From NCBI GenBank assembly GCA_030653035.1, contig JAUSAB010000073.1:1-64000 (forward strand): DNA of 64,000 nucleotides, in the 5' to 3' direction. This stretch comes from Desulfocapsaceae bacterium (GTDB lineage Bacteria > Desulfobacterota > Desulfobulbia > Desulfobulbales > Desulfocapsaceae). The position numbers and the translations under genes were made by a program. The notes beneath the pieces were generated by a model. That model made no database searches. It saw only the letters and a program-made list of their open reading frames with translations, and was not told the DNA's origin. Shown here piece after piece: positions 53,388 to 62,843 of the stretch. Numbering within the stretch: position 1 is the first letter of the stretch; the number at the start of each line of letters is the position of its first letter.

Positions 53388-55790
53388 TTAGTTTCCGGCG
53401 AGATTGACCCCAAGAGGGTTGCCGATATTTGCCAGGTTGAACAGCAACATGATACCCTGGTCTCCAGGGGTATAGTTGGAACGCAGTTCAACTGACCAGC
53501 AGGCAGGATGATAAATGAGGGAGATATCCTGTATTATGGTCTGAGATTGAGAGAGCGAATGCTCAATTTTATAGGCTGCTGAAATGGTGTCAATAATCTT
53601 GGCCTTTACAAAGACGTTGATTTCGTGGATGTCTCCGATTCCCTTGTAATAATTACTAAAAGGGGAGATGTAATAACTGTCTGCACTGTTAAAGGGAGAC
53701 CCTATGATCTTGTCGGCACTGCTATAACGATAATCCACACCGAGGGAGTCGCCGCGACTGTTGGAGTAAATGCTGTCAATACTGTAGAGGACCACTCCTT
53801 CGCCATAGATCCCGATATTTGTCTGATAGGAGAGGACAAAGTTGTTGACCGGGGTCCAGCCAAGCTTCAGGCTGACAGGGGTGAGTGGGCGGTCAGAATA
53901 TTCCTGGCGGAGGTCATAACTTTCCCAGACCTTGAAATAACCATAGTCGTGGCCAGATTTCTTTTTGGTATCGTTGAAGATTTCGAAGAAATTATTAACC
54001 CCGTAGGTGATGGCGTTGCTATCTTGGATACGGTCAACTTGATCAAAAATAGGCAGGTCGTCCTGGTTGGTCTTCGGCAGATAGTCATATTGGACATAGG
54101 GGCGGAGGCGATGATTCCAGTTCGAATCCTCCTTCTCATTCAATCCAAAATTTTTAAGCAGGGTGGTTCCAATCTCACCATGTAAATTAAAGAGAGTACG
54201 ATTGGGGGTGTCGTCGTTATTCCAGTCCTCGTCTCCGTTGGCCTGCACCACGTAGGAGGTGTTTCGCATTCCGACTTCTGCCCGTGATTCAAGATAGGTG
54301 CCAAGAGGGATAGGGGTGCTGAGGCGGGGGAACAGATCAACGCGCTGACCGCTAACCCCAAAGTCGCGCCAATAATTTACATAGTCTGCGTTCCAGTCCA
54401 CGGTAAGAGGCGTGTTCGCAACGGGGAGGGATCCGGTGAAGTCCAGTCCCGGTAGTTTCCAGAGCGGTGTGTAAGGTGTGTTTGGGTCTATGCGGACATC
54501 ATTAATGGCCCGCAAATTAGTCTCCAGTGACATGGAGTCCCATACCTTGAGCACCTTTGCAGTATTGACGCGCTGATCGGCTGTTCTTTCCTGAAAGTTA
54601 CGGCCATACATGGAGAGGAAACGATTGTTGGTTTCCGTATATCCGGTAAAACCGGTGTTAAATTCGGTCAGGTAGTCACGATCGGAGACGATATCCAGGT
54701 CGATACGGGTGTACAGATCGCTGGGCAGGTCGTGGTCGATCTTGCCGCGGAACCAGTATCTGTCCGCATTGGAATGTTTGTAACCAGTTTCTTGATAATA
54801 GTCGATTTCGGATGGATCTGACAGCTTGTCCTGGAGAAAGCTGCCCATGAAGGTTCCTTTTTGTGCTTCTCCCAGGACATAGCGAAATTCCATGCCTGGC
54901 ATAACTCCCCGATTTGCATAGTATTCGGGGAACAATGTCAGGTCGGTGGAGTCGGAGACATTGAGGAAAAGAGGCACGTCAAGTCCAAAACCATTGCGTG
55001 TAGAACTGGATATTTCCGGAAACATCAGCCCGGTCTGACGTTTATTCTTGGCCGGAACCAACATCCAGGGAGTGTAGAGTACCGGAACATCTTTTATCCG
55101 AAAGGTCGCATTCTTCAAGACGGCGTATCCACCCTCAGTGACGGTGGTGTCGGTGCTGGCGAAACTCCAGGGAGGCGTTTCGTTGTTTTTCAACTTACAG
55201 GTAATAACCCAGCCATTTTCAATGTGATAGGTGTTGGAACCTGTTTTTTCAACAGTTTTTCCTTCAAGATGCAGATCCAGGGATTTGCGCAGGATGGTGG
55301 CATCGGTGAAAGTGCCGGTTTCCTTGTTGAGGTCCACGACACCTTCTGCCGCGGCAATTTCATCGTTAGCATCTTTGATATTCACATGACCGCGGGCCTT
55401 AATCGAGCCGCGATCCACATCATAGGCAATCCAGTCGGCCAGGATGGTTACTCTGTTCTCATACCGAGGGGGAGTGTCCTTTTTTAGTGTCTGTCCTGTT
55501 GTTTCTTCTTTGGAAGAGGTTGGCTCTTCCAGAAGCTCACCCCATTGTTTGTTTTTTTCCTGTTTTTTTGATAGTTCCGGTGGAAGCAGTTCTCTTTTGG
55601 TAAGAACAACATTGCCTTCGGCAATAATGGATTTTGGGTCTTCGTAGCGGGTGATTTTATCTGCGGCAATCTGCCACTCCTCGGTGGCGACAGTTTTGGC
55701 AATACCAATGGATGGGAGTGACAGGGCGATTAAGGAGGTCAGCCCGAGCAGGTGGCTGGCACAATAACGGGTGGTGAAGAGCTTTGTCAC
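53388..55790 (-). CDS. lptD: LPS-assembly protein LptD
   Basis: The outer-membrane beta-barrel that inserts lipopolysaccharide. About 800 residues. A signal peptide (LLGLTSLIALSLPSIGIA) precedes an OstA-type jelly-roll (WQIAADKITRYEDPKSIIAEGNVVLTK) and the long barrel with LptD motifs (LYTPWMLVPAKNKRQTGLMFPE, GFGLDVPLFLNVSDSTDLTL). The start was set to the GTG at 55790, with GGAG six bases upstream, because it gives the proper signal peptide; an earlier reading from 55964 adds 58 implausible residues. LptE is not seen here. Confidence 0.9.
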   Translation of the reverse strand: MTKLFTTRYCASHLLGLTSLIALSLPSIGIAKTVATEEWQIAADKITRYEDPKSIIAEGNVVLTKRELLPPELSKKQEKNKQWGELLEEPTSSKEETTGQTLKKDTPPRYENRVTILADWIAYDVDRGSIKARGHVNIKDANDEIAAAEGVVDLNKETGTFTDATILRKSLDLHLEGKTVEKTGSNTYHIENGWVITCKLKNNETPPWSFASTDTTVTEGGYAVLKNATFRIKDVPVLYTPWMLVPAKNKRQTGLMFPEISSSTRNGFGLDVPLFLNVSDSTDLTLFPEYYANRGVMPGMEFRYVLGEAQKGTFMGSFLQDKLSDPSEIDYYQETGYKHSNADRYWFRGKIDHDLPSDLYTRIDLDIVSDRDYLTEFNTGFTGYTETNNRFLSMYGRNFQERTADQRVNTAKVLKVWDSMSLETNLRAINDVRIDPNTPYTPLWKLPGLDFTGSLPVANTPLTVDWNADYVNYWRDFGVSGQRVDLFPRLSTPIPLGTYLESRAEVGMRNTSYVVQANGDEDWNNDDTPNRTLFNLHGEIGTTLLKNFGLNEKEDSNWNHRLRPYVQYDYLPKTNQDDLPIFDQVDRIQDSNAITYGVNNFFEIFNDTKKKSGHDYGYFKVWESYDLRQEYSDRPLTPVSLKLGWTPVNNFVLSYQTNIGIYGEGVVLYSIDSIYSNSRGDSLGVDYRYSSADKIIGSPFNSADSYYISPFSNYYKGIGDIHEINVFVKAKIIDTISAAYKIEHSLSQSQTIIQDISLIYHPACWSVELRSNYTPGDQGIMLLFNLANIGNPLGVNLAGN

Positions 55791-56255
55791 GGTAAACTCC
55801 TTTGAGGAAAATGAAGAGCAACTGTTATATTGGACTTCAGGCCGATCTGACTGTTGTCTTTTGTCAGAACGGATTGTGAGTCGATGATATTGGACGATAT
55901 AGAAACGTTGAATAATTTGAATAATGAAAAAAAATAAATATACAGTAAGACTGTACTTAATCATTTTGAATGTTTCAAGTTATTCGTGTTTAAAAGTGTG
56001 TTATTGTCAGGCGGATGATGTCTGTTATTAAGCCCAATCTATTTCTGTATGGTTTATATTGCAAGAGCAATGGGCTGTTATGGTGGAGCGTTTCCACTAT
56101 GTGGCATGGGTGCGGGCTGCCATGCTGGATGCCGGAGGTTTGTGGATTACGATTTACCTTGATAATGAGGGTGGATTGTTTTATTTTTCAAATAGTGTGC
56201 GCTGTGGTTGACTATCTTCTGAATCCTTTAGGGAGCCTTGAGTATTTAGCAAACG
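55791..56255. other. non-coding gap between lptD and the radical SAM gene
   Basis: 465 bases of AT-rich sequence between divergent genes. A small palindrome, TACAGT-AAG-ACTGTA at 55941-55955, could be an operator upstream of lptD. A 99-codon open frame (56015-56314, plus) overlaps the next gene and shows no family features. Nothing else was recognised. Confidence 0.5.
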
Positions 56256-57230
56256 ATGAAATATCTTTTCGGTCCGGTTTACTCCAGGCGTCTTGGCCAT
56301 TCACTGGGCATTGATCTCCTACCTCCCAAAATTTGTACCCTTAATTGTATTTATTGTGAAGTAGGTCCAACCACTGAGTTGACCTGCGAGCGCAAAGAAT
56401 ACGTGCCAACGGAAGAGATCCTGAAAGAGATTGATCAGGCACTTGAACATGGGACGGGTGGGCGACCCATTGATGTGTTTACCCTGACGGCCATGGGCGA
56501 GCCTACCTTGCACACCGGGATAGGGAAGATCATTGCCTATTTGAAAGGTAAAACGAGTAAACCCGTAGCGGTTCTGACCAATGGCACACTTTTTTTTGAT
56601 CCAAAAGTTCGTGCTGAGTTGTCTGCCGCCGATATAGTTATCCCTTCCCTTGATGCGGCCAGGCAGGAGAGTTTTGAGCGGGTGAATCAACCGGCATCTA
56701 TGGTGAACCTTGAGCAGGTTATTGAAGGCCTTGCACTCTTCAGGCGTGAATTCCGTGGAGAGCTTTGGCTTGAGATCCTGTTAGTCAGAGATATGAATGA
56801 TAGCCTTGAGGATTTTGTCGCCTTGCAACAAGCAGTGCGGAAGATAAATCCAGCGCGGATCCAGTTGAATACAGTGGCCAGACCACCCATGGATGGGCGA
56901 GCCCGGCCTGTGACCCGGGAAAAGATGGAACAGGCTGCAGCAATGCTGGCGGATGGCTATGAGGGCAGGATTGATATTCTGATCGACTTTCAGGCCATTG
57001 GGGAAAAAAGAGATGGAGAAGAGAAACAGGCGCGGAAGAAGCAGGCTCTTGTTGAGGAAGTCGTGGCCATGCTGCAGCGCAGGCCTTGCCCTCTGGAAGA
57101 GATTGATAAGGCCTTGCATGTGCAGGATCTGGATTTGACCAGGGATTGTGTGCAGATGCTTGTTGACACTGGCCGGATTGAGAAGATTATTCATAATGAT
57201 AAGGAATTTTATCATTATATAAATGTTTGA
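56256..57230 (+). CDS. radical SAM protein
   Basis: A 324-residue enzyme. The cluster motif CTLNCIYC (CX3CX2C) is near residue 27, after GHSLGIDLLPPKI; the SAM-binding region includes LTAMGEPTLHTGI and VLTNGTLFF. It belongs to the general class described as Fe-S oxidoreductases near wyosine-type proteins. The C-terminus carries a winged-helix-like segment (CPLEEIDKALHVQ). Substrate unknown. Confidence 0.8.
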   Translation: MKYLFGPVYSRRLGHSLGIDLLPPKICTLNCIYCEVGPTTELTCERKEYVPTEEILKEIDQALEHGTGGRPIDVFTLTAMGEPTLHTGIGKIIAYLKGKTSKPVAVLTNGTLFFDPKVRAELSAADIVIPSLDAARQESFERVNQPASMVNLEQVIEGLALFRREFRGELWLEILLVRDMNDSLEDFVALQQAVRKINPARIQLNTVARPPMDGRARPVTREKMEQAAAMLADGYEGRIDILIDFQAIGEKRDGEEKQARKKQALVEEVVAMLQRRPCPLEEIDKALHVQDLDLTRDCVQMLVDTGRIEKIIHNDKEFYHYINV

Positions 57231-57364
57231 ACGGCCCAAGGGGAAAGAACTTATTCCTTAAGGTGTCCTGAATAAAATTGACGAATGCAGATGGGAACGT
57301 TTTGCGGCATGTCCCCGTCTATGGAAGGCACCAGCATGTAAGTAGTGGTGTTTATTTATTGTGC

Positions 57365-57399
57365 GACAACCGGTAATGCAAAATGTCTTGCTGGTTGTC
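57365..57399 (+). promoter_or_regulatory. possible leader hairpin upstream of the rne-like gene
   Basis: GACAACC (57365-57371) pairs with GGTTGTC (57393-57399), and an inner GCAA/TTGC can extend the stem. It lies 65 bases before the ribonuclease start. RNase E mRNAs of other bacteria carry leader hairpins for autoregulation, but similarity of function is only inferred. Confidence 0.3.
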
Positions 57400-57464
57400 A
57401 TGATTGTATCTGGCGATATTCTGTTTGTTCTAGCAGGTAGCGTCTGGGTCTGAGGAAAGCGAGA

Positions 57465-59732
57465 ATGACTGAAAAGAAAACAAGTCTTGAGCAGGATGTA
57501 ACTCCTGAGCAGGGAGATAAAAAAATTAAGGCAACAACAGGGGCCTGGTGGAAGAGTTCTGTAGCGGGTGATATAGGACCAAAAGTGGTTACGCAAGATC
57601 TTGCGACAGGACAGGAACAAGTACCAGTTACTGAGGCGGTCTCAGAAGCTGGTGTTCCGGCAAAAAAGGCAAACAGGAGACCAGCCCGGCCGAGGCGGAA
57701 AAAAATAGAAGTCCCTCTTGAGGTGCTTGAATCGGGTGCTCTGCCCCGGATTGAAGAACAGTCTGAGGTAGATGGCAACAAAATAGCTTCTGGCCAGGAG
57801 AACACGCAAAGAGCAGAGACAATAACAGAGGCTGGAGCAGATGCGGTCGAAACCAGCGTGCCTCCAAAAAAGAGAGGCAGAAGACCTGCCCGGTCGAGGA
57901 GGGAAAAAACCAGTACGGTTGCGCCGGCAGGAGAAGGTGATGCTGGTGCTCTTGAAGCAATGGCTTTCGGTTCGGTTCCTGAAGAACGTGCGGTGGGGGC
58001 TGTTGTTGATGGGATTCAGATCCAAGGGCAATCTGAGGCAACCGGCGATCAACCTGTAACCTCAGCGCCTACCAGTGAGCCAGGAAGACGTCCTTCCCGT
58101 TCGCGGGGGAGGAGAAAACCTGCCTCCGAAAATCTTGATATTCAGGACGAGGAGAGCGATGAGGTCCCTGATGTTGAAGATGAAAAGGCGGTCAAGAGTA
58201 CAGTCAGCAGGTTGTTGATCAATGCCGAGGAGCCGGAAGAGTGTCGAATCGCCCTGCTTGAAGATGGCCGTCTGGAATCCATTCATGTCTCAACGGTTGC
58301 CCGGGAGCATACAAAAAGCAATATATACAAGGCCCGGATTGTGGCGGTAGAGTCGAATCTACAGGCGGCTTTTGTTGATTATGGGCCGGATAAAAATGGT
58401 TTTCTTCCCTTCAGTGAGATCCATCCCGAGTATTATCGACAAGATGTCAGTGAAAAGACCAAGCGTCTGATTGAACAGCATCAGTGGAAAAATCTGAACA
58501 TCAATGAGGTGCTGGAACGAGGCCAGGAGATGCTGGTCCAGATTGTGAAAGAAGAGGTGGGGAGTAAAGGGGCCAATATGACCACCTATCTTTCGCTGCC
58601 GGGGCGTTGTGTGGTGCTCATGCCCGGCTCTGATTCTTCCGGGATTTCCAAGAAGATCTCCGGTGAAGAGCGGCGTTCGCAGTTGCGCGAGATCATGGAC
58701 AGTCTGGAGATCCCGGAGGGCATTGGTTGGATCGTTCGTACCGCCAGTGTTGATCTGACAGAGACCTCTCTGGCCAAGGACGTCAAGTATCTGTTAAAGC
58801 TCTGGGGTGAGATCAAAGGGAAAGGGCAGGGCATGGACGGGGTCGGTCTGGTTTATCAGGACCATGACTGTGTGCTGCGATTTCTCCGTGAGCATTTTGA
58901 TCCCGAGATCAAAGAGATCCTGGTGGATGATCTGGCGGCTATGGAAAAGGTCAAGGATTTTATTGATCTGTTGCCGGACAAACAGAAAAACACCAAGGTT
59001 CGGTTGCATAAGGGCGCCCGACCGATTTTCAATCAGTACAACGTGGAAGACCAGATCGAATCGATCTATCAACCTCAGGTTTTTCTGCCATCTGGCGGTT
59101 CAATTGTCATTGATCCCACCGAGGCTCTGGTGGCCATTGATGTCAATTCAGGATCCACCGGCAAGGGTCAGAATTTTGAGGATTCTATCTTCAAGGCCAA
59201 CATGGAGGCGGCAACCGAGCTGGCCCGGCAACTCCGATTGCGGGATCTGGGTGGTCTGATTGTGGTTGATTTCATCGATATGCGGAGTCAGAAGAATATT
59301 CGTGAGGTGGAAAGGCAGGTCAAGATCGCCATGAAACGCGATAAGGCCAAAGTGGATATCAGCCGGATCTCCAAGTTTGGATTGATGCAGATCTCCCGGC
59401 AGAAGCTTGGCGCCCCCATTGAGGCCCTCAATTATCAAATCTGCCCGCATTGTTTGGGGCGTGGCGTAGTGCGCTCGGTGGAAACCCTGGCCCTCTTTTA
59501 TCTGCGCCGGATCCAGACCGGTGCCAGTCGAAAAACGGTTGGCCGGGTGGAATGTCACTTCCCCCTTGATGTGGCCCTCTATCTCCTGAATAATAAACGT
59601 CATGAGTTGATCGATCTGGAAAACAGGCACAAGATCTCGGTGGATATCATTGCTGATCCGGCCTTGAAACCAGCGGATCATGAGATCCTGTTCCATAAAG
59701 AAGAAAAAGAGCGGCTGATTAAAGAGCAATAG
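57465..59732 (+). CDS. Rne/Rng family ribonuclease with AT-hook-like N-terminal repeats
   Basis: A 755-residue endoribonuclease. The catalytic part starts near residue 245: an S1 domain (KARIVAVESNLQAAFVDYG), a 5'-sensor and RNase H-like region, the DNase I-like metal site (ALVAIDVNSGS) and the zinc-link CPHCLGRG. Before it lie about 245 disordered residues with three imperfect modules, each with an Arg/Pro-rich motif: NRRPARPRRKK (70-80), GRRPARSRREK (138-148) and GRRPSRSRGRRK (207-218). RNase E/G normally start near the S1 domain, so this N-terminal extension is unusual. The start has AAAG upstream. Confidence 0.88.
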   Translation: MTEKKTSLEQDVTPEQGDKKIKATTGAWWKSSVAGDIGPKVVTQDLATGQEQVPVTEAVSEAGVPAKKANRRPARPRRKKIEVPLEVLESGALPRIEEQSEVDGNKIASGQENTQRAETITEAGADAVETSVPPKKRGRRPARSRREKTSTVAPAGEGDAGALEAMAFGSVPEERAVGAVVDGIQIQGQSEATGDQPVTSAPTSEPGRRPSRSRGRRKPASENLDIQDEESDEVPDVEDEKAVKSTVSRLLINAEEPEECRIALLEDGRLESIHVSTVAREHTKSNIYKARIVAVESNLQAAFVDYGPDKNGFLPFSEIHPEYYRQDVSEKTKRLIEQHQWKNLNINEVLERGQEMLVQIVKEEVGSKGANMTTYLSLPGRCVVLMPGSDSSGISKKISGEERRSQLREIMDSLEIPEGIGWIVRTASVDLTETSLAKDVKYLLKLWGEIKGKGQGMDGVGLVYQDHDCVLRFLREHFDPEIKEILVDDLAAMEKVKDFIDLLPDKQKNTKVRLHKGARPIFNQYNVEDQIESIYQPQVFLPSGGSIVIDPTEALVAIDVNSGSTGKGQNFEDSIFKANMEAATELARQLRLRDLGGLIVVDFIDMRSQKNIREVERQVKIAMKRDKAKVDISRISKFGLMQISRQKLGAPIEALNYQICPHCLGRGVVRSVETLALFYLRRIQTGASRKTVGRVECHFPLDVALYLLNNKRHELIDLENRHKISVDIIADPALKPADHEILFHKEEKERLIKEQ

Positions 59733-59767
59733 AACGATCCTTTATCCTTTACTAACGTTTTTTTTTT

Positions 59768-60463
59768 ATGGAACTGCATACGAAGGCAGTGATTTTTGTT
59801 GGTGAGTTGCGCAAATCGCTGCGGACGTTGGGGGTGGGGGTTGTTGCCGTAACCGTCGTCATCTTTTTTCTCACCCCTGATCTGCTGCGAGTGGTTCAAA
59901 ACCATCTGGCGGAAAAGCTCTACTTTTTTACTGTGTCTGCCCCATTTCTGGCCCATGTGAAACTGGCCGCTTTTGCCGCCCTGTATGGCCTGATGCCGTG
60001 GATTATGGCCGTTTTCTGGCGGGCCATCGGGAAGCCATTTGGGGTTGAAGGATCCCAATTATTCTTTTTTATTCTCTTTACCACCCTGCTTTTTTATGCG
60101 GGGACCTTGTTCTGTTATTTCCTGACCCTGCCTTTTGGTATCAAGTTTCTCCTCGGATATGGCTCAGAACAGCTTCGAGCGGTTATCTCTATCAGTCGTT
60201 TTGTGAATTTTGTCACCCTGTTTCTCCTTGGATTCGGCGTCATCTTTGAGCTTCCTGTTTTTATGGTCTTTTTGGTTAGGGTAGGGGTCTGTTCCCGTAG
60301 TTTTTTTGAAAAAAACAGACGTTACACCGTGCTTTTAATTGCGATTATTGCTGCGGTGTTGACTCCGACACCTGATGTCGTAAACATGGCGCTTATGGGT
60401 GCACCCCTTTATCTTCTTTATGAGTCCGGTATTCTGATTTTGTTGCTGATGCGGGTTAAATAA
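59768..60463 (+). CDS. tatC: Sec-independent protein translocase TatC-like protein
   Basis: A 231-residue protein with about six helices. Family features: a glutamate in the N-terminal FVGELRKSL, the periplasmic FELPVFMVFLVRVG, and LTPTPDVVNMALMGAPLYLLYE near the C-terminus. The N-terminal HLxELR motif is degenerate. tatA and tatB are not nearby. A run of ten T immediately precedes the ATG and no ribosome-binding site is visible, so initiation is unusual. Confidence 0.85.
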   Translation: MELHTKAVIFVGELRKSLRTLGVGVVAVTVVIFFLTPDLLRVVQNHLAEKLYFFTVSAPFLAHVKLAAFAALYGLMPWIMAVFWRAIGKPFGVEGSQLFFFILFTTLLFYAGTLFCYFLTLPFGIKFLLGYGSEQLRAVISISRFVNFVTLFLLGFGVIFELPVFMVFLVRVGVCSRSFFEKNRRYTVLLIAIIAAVLTPTPDVVNMALMGAPLYLLYESGILILLLMRVK

Positions 60464-60579
60464 GGGGGAGTGGGGTACGGCAGGGATTAGGATGTGGTAG
60501 GAAATAACGGGGTCCTCGATGTGGTAACAGCTTGAAATAGTTGAAAAATTGCTTTTTTAAATGGTCGTTTGAGTGTTGT

Positions 60580-60695
60580 CTGCCAGACGGACACTCAAAG
60601 AAACAGCCGGAAAGGATTGGCTGTTTCTTTGAAGCGGCATAAGGTGCCGTTATGAAATAAGCAAAACAGCACTGCTTATTTCATAACGGCACCTA
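60580..60695. repeat. hairpin repeat, family C, copy 1
   Basis: A 116-bp element with two stems: CAAAGAAACAGCC/GGCTGTTTCTTTG and GGTGCCGTTATGAAATAAGC/GCTTATTTCATAACGGCACC. It lies between the convergent tatC and DUF523 genes. The edge CTA forms the DUF523 stop (TAG) on the minus strand. Copy 2, in opposite orientation, is at 63623-63735 and likewise begins with the TAG stop of wrbA. Confidence 0.85.
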
Positions 60696-61106
60696 AAATT
60701 CCATCAGATGAAAACCATGTTGTTGGAGAAGCGCGGCTGTAACCCCTGTCTTTCCTGAGATTCCACAGGAGGGGCTGCCGGCCTTTAAGAAAATAGAAGT
60801 TACTTGCTGGCTTTGAGCCAACAGAAGGGTCTGTTCTGCCCCTTTGATAAATTGCGGGCTCACATCTATGCCGTCCCGGGTAATGACCCTTGCCGTTCCC
60901 CAAAGGACATCATGGCCATCGCCGTCGATGAGGTCTGCCGCAGTTCTTGGGGTGGGGAGGCCTCCCATCTGTTCCGGACAAAAGGGAATCCATATCCCGT
61001 TCTGCAGGTATTGCCGGCATTTCTGGTTAGGCCGAATTTCACCGTCATAACGACTGCACAGGCCGACGAGACAGGCGCTGACCAGATAAATGGGTGTTGG
61101 AGGCAT
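60693..61106 (-). CDS. DUF523 family protein
   Basis: A 137-residue protein. The family signature is YLVSACLVGLCSRYDGE near the N-terminus, then FCPEQMGGLPTPR, and LKAGSPSCGISG; the three conserved cysteines (in SACLVG, FCPEQ and SPSCG) may hold an iron-sulfur cluster, as in the desulfidase TudS of the same family. The ATG at 61106 is preferred over the TTG four codons earlier. The stop codon coincides with the end of a hairpin repeat. Confidence 0.82.
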   Translation of the reverse strand: MPPTPIYLVSACLVGLCSRYDGEIRPNQKCRQYLQNGIWIPFCPEQMGGLPTPRTAADLIDGDGHDVLWGTARVITRDGIDVSPQFIKGAEQTLLLAQSQQVTSIFLKAGSPSCGISGKTGVTAALLQQHGFHLMEF

Positions 61107-61264
61107 AATGGGAGACAATGATTATGTGCTCTGTTGTTGAGGAGAGGTAGCGAAAGAGTTATAATAGTTTCAGTTCGTTTTTTACGCCTTCTTATGCCGG
61201 TTCTGGCATTGTTAATGTTATGGTTATTTCTGATCGACGGTTTAGATTTGTTGGGGAGATCTTG

Positions 61265-61594
61265 ATGAAAAAATCATATAAAATATCTTTGTCGCCATTG
61301 CAGCAGAAAAAACTCTATCGGATTTCTTTTCTGCTTGTTGGTCTCTTTCTTCTGGTTCTCTTTTTTACTCCGGGTAAAGGGCTCTTCTTTCTGAGAAAGC
61401 AGAAGATGCAGGTTGTTGCCTTGAATGCGGAAAAGCAGGAACTGGAAAAAAAGAATAAGGCCTTGCGTGAAGAAATCAAGCGTGTGACAACCGATGTGCG
61501 TTATCTTGAAGAAGTGGCCAGAGAACAACACGGTTTGTTGAAAAAGGATGAGATGGTCTTCGACTTCTCACCTAAGGAACGGAAGAAGCGATAA
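61265..61594 (+). CDS. FtsB/DivIC-type septum formation protein
   Basis: A 109-residue protein. A short cytoplasmic N-terminus, one transmembrane helix (residues 17-37, FLLVGLFLLVLFF), and a coiled coil of leucine/lysine heptads (residues 48-75, EKQELEKKNKALREEIKR), then VRYLEEVAREQHGLLKKDE typical of FtsB/DivIC. Probably part of the divisome. GGGGAGA lies eight bases before the ATG at 61265, favouring this start over 61220. No cell-division genes are adjacent. Confidence 0.82.
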   Translation: MKKSYKISLSPLQQKKLYRISFLLVGLFLLVLFFTPGKGLFFLRKQKMQVVALNAEKQELEKKNKALREEIKRVTTDVRYLEEVAREQHGLLKKDEMVFDFSPKERKKR

Positions 61595-61693
61595 TATTAA
61601 AGTACTATAATGCCTTGTTATTACCGCTTCTTCCGTTTGGTGATTTATTTTGTGGCCTGTAGAGAAATCACACGGATCTCTGGCTCTCTATGC

Positions 61694-61906
61694 TCAGGAA
61701 AAACCTGAACGCGAAGAGCAGCCCGAGAGGGCGCCTGTCGGAATGGTTGTCCCTTTGGCCGGTTGGCTGCTGGTGGCCGAGAGGATTTTTTTGATCTTCG
61801 CGCTGTTACAGTGTTTGCAACGGATGCTGTCAATGGCGGAGGCAATCAGTACCAGGCTTTCAAATGTCTGGTTACAGTCATCACATTTGAATTCGTATAT
61901 AGGCAT
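61694..61906 (-). CDS. FmdB family zinc-ribbon regulator-like protein
   Basis: A 70-residue small protein. MPIYEFKCDDCNQTFESLV and RCKHCNSAKIKKIL form the two CXXC zinc-ribbon halves of the FmdB family. A short serine-rich tail follows (ATSSQPAKG, ending SSRSGFS). Role uncertain. Confidence 0.85.
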   Translation of the reverse strand: MPIYEFKCDDCNQTFESLVLIASAIDSIRCKHCNSAKIKKILSATSSQPAKGTTIPTGALSGCSSRSGFS

Positions 61907-62072
61907 TATTTGTTCCCTTGGTAATTTTTAAACAACATAATAAAGACAGAAGAGAATTGACGTGTTTTCGAGAATTTTTCTTCTGGTTTGCTGCAAGGTA
62001 CAATTTGTCTTTTCCAGATTTTGTCAAGGTGTCCTTGTCTGAAAAGAACGTGCCGACAATAAGGATATAAGC

Positions 62073-62843
62073 GTGCAACGAATTGAAATTATAAATGATA
62101 TGCGATCATTGGTGGCTTATCATCAGACCTTGGGAATTGAGTGCTATCCCCGGGATACCGCAATTGTACATTTTCTGGACAGAACGGAGGAGGCTGTCGC
62201 AGGTAGGCAATCTTTACCGCAACAGAAAAAAGTTATGTCAGCCCTTACGCCTGTCGTGGCACCTGCTGTCACGGAAACGCTTCAGAGTATTGCCGTAGAG
62301 ATTGATGGCTGTCGTAGCTGTGAGCTGCATGTCAGGCGAGAGGTTCCGGTCCCAGGCAAGGGGACGGCGCAGGCCAGACTTCTTATCGTTGGCGGGTGGC
62401 TGACCAGGACTGAACAGGAAAATCTGCCTTTGGAAATGATCTTTGGCCGGGAGGAAGATAAGATGTTGGCACGGATGCTTGCGGCGATCCATCTTGCGCC
62501 CGGTGATGTCTTTATTACCAACATTCTCAAGTGTGGCCTGCCCGAATCCTGTCAGCCGGTAGCGGCTAATATCCATTGCTGTCTTACCTATCTGAAGCGT
62601 CAGATAGCCGTGATTGCGCCAAAAGCGATCTGCACCATGGGTATTATTGCGACCCGGGCCCTTCTCGATTCGCCGCAGTCCCTGTCTCAATTACGAGGAC
62701 GTTTTCATCTTTACACAGCACTTGATGGAAGCCAGATCCCGGTTATGCCCACTTATCATCCCTCGTATCTGCTTCAGGCGGAAGAAATGAAGCTCAAGAC
62801 CTGGGAAGATCTACAACTTATTGAGAAAAAGTTAGCAGGTTAG
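62073..62843 (+). CDS. uracil-DNA glycosylase superfamily protein, family 4-like
   Basis: A 256-residue protein. The first 75 residues are an uncharacterised extension. Four candidate Fe-S ligands follow as in family 4 enzymes: Cys80, Cys83, Cys154 and Cys169 or 170 (CRSC, ILKCGLPES, IHCCLTYLKRQI). The later motif B is YHPSYLL. Motif A, normally GEAPG with DEDxxG, is degenerate here (GGWLTRTEQ, GREEDKM), so activity is uncertain. The GTG start has AAGGA seven bases upstream. Confidence 0.75.
   Translation: MQRIEIINDMRSLVAYHQTLGIECYPRDTAIVHFLDRTEEAVAGRQSLPQQKKVMSALTPVVAPAVTETLQSIAVEIDGCRSCELHVRREVPVPGKGTAQARLLIVGGWLTRTEQENLPLEMIFGREEDKMLARMLAAIHLAPGDVFITNILKCGLPESCQPVAANIHCCLTYLKRQIAVIAPKAICTMGIIATRALLDSPQSLSQLRGRFHLYTALDGSQIPVMPTYHPSYLLQAEEMKLKTWEDLQLIEKKLAG

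Noticed and set aside
55791-55964. longer N-terminus of LptD
   Set aside because: The extra 58 residues do not form a signal peptide and the internal GTG has a far better ribosome-binding site.
56015-56314. 99-codon open frame upstream of the radical SAM gene
   Set aside because: It overlaps the radical SAM gene in another frame, shows no family motif and starts in AT-rich non-coding sequence.
57258-57620. 120-codon antisense frame at the ribonuclease start
   Set aside because: It is the complement of the leader and disordered 5' end of the ribonuclease gene, with no recognisable features.
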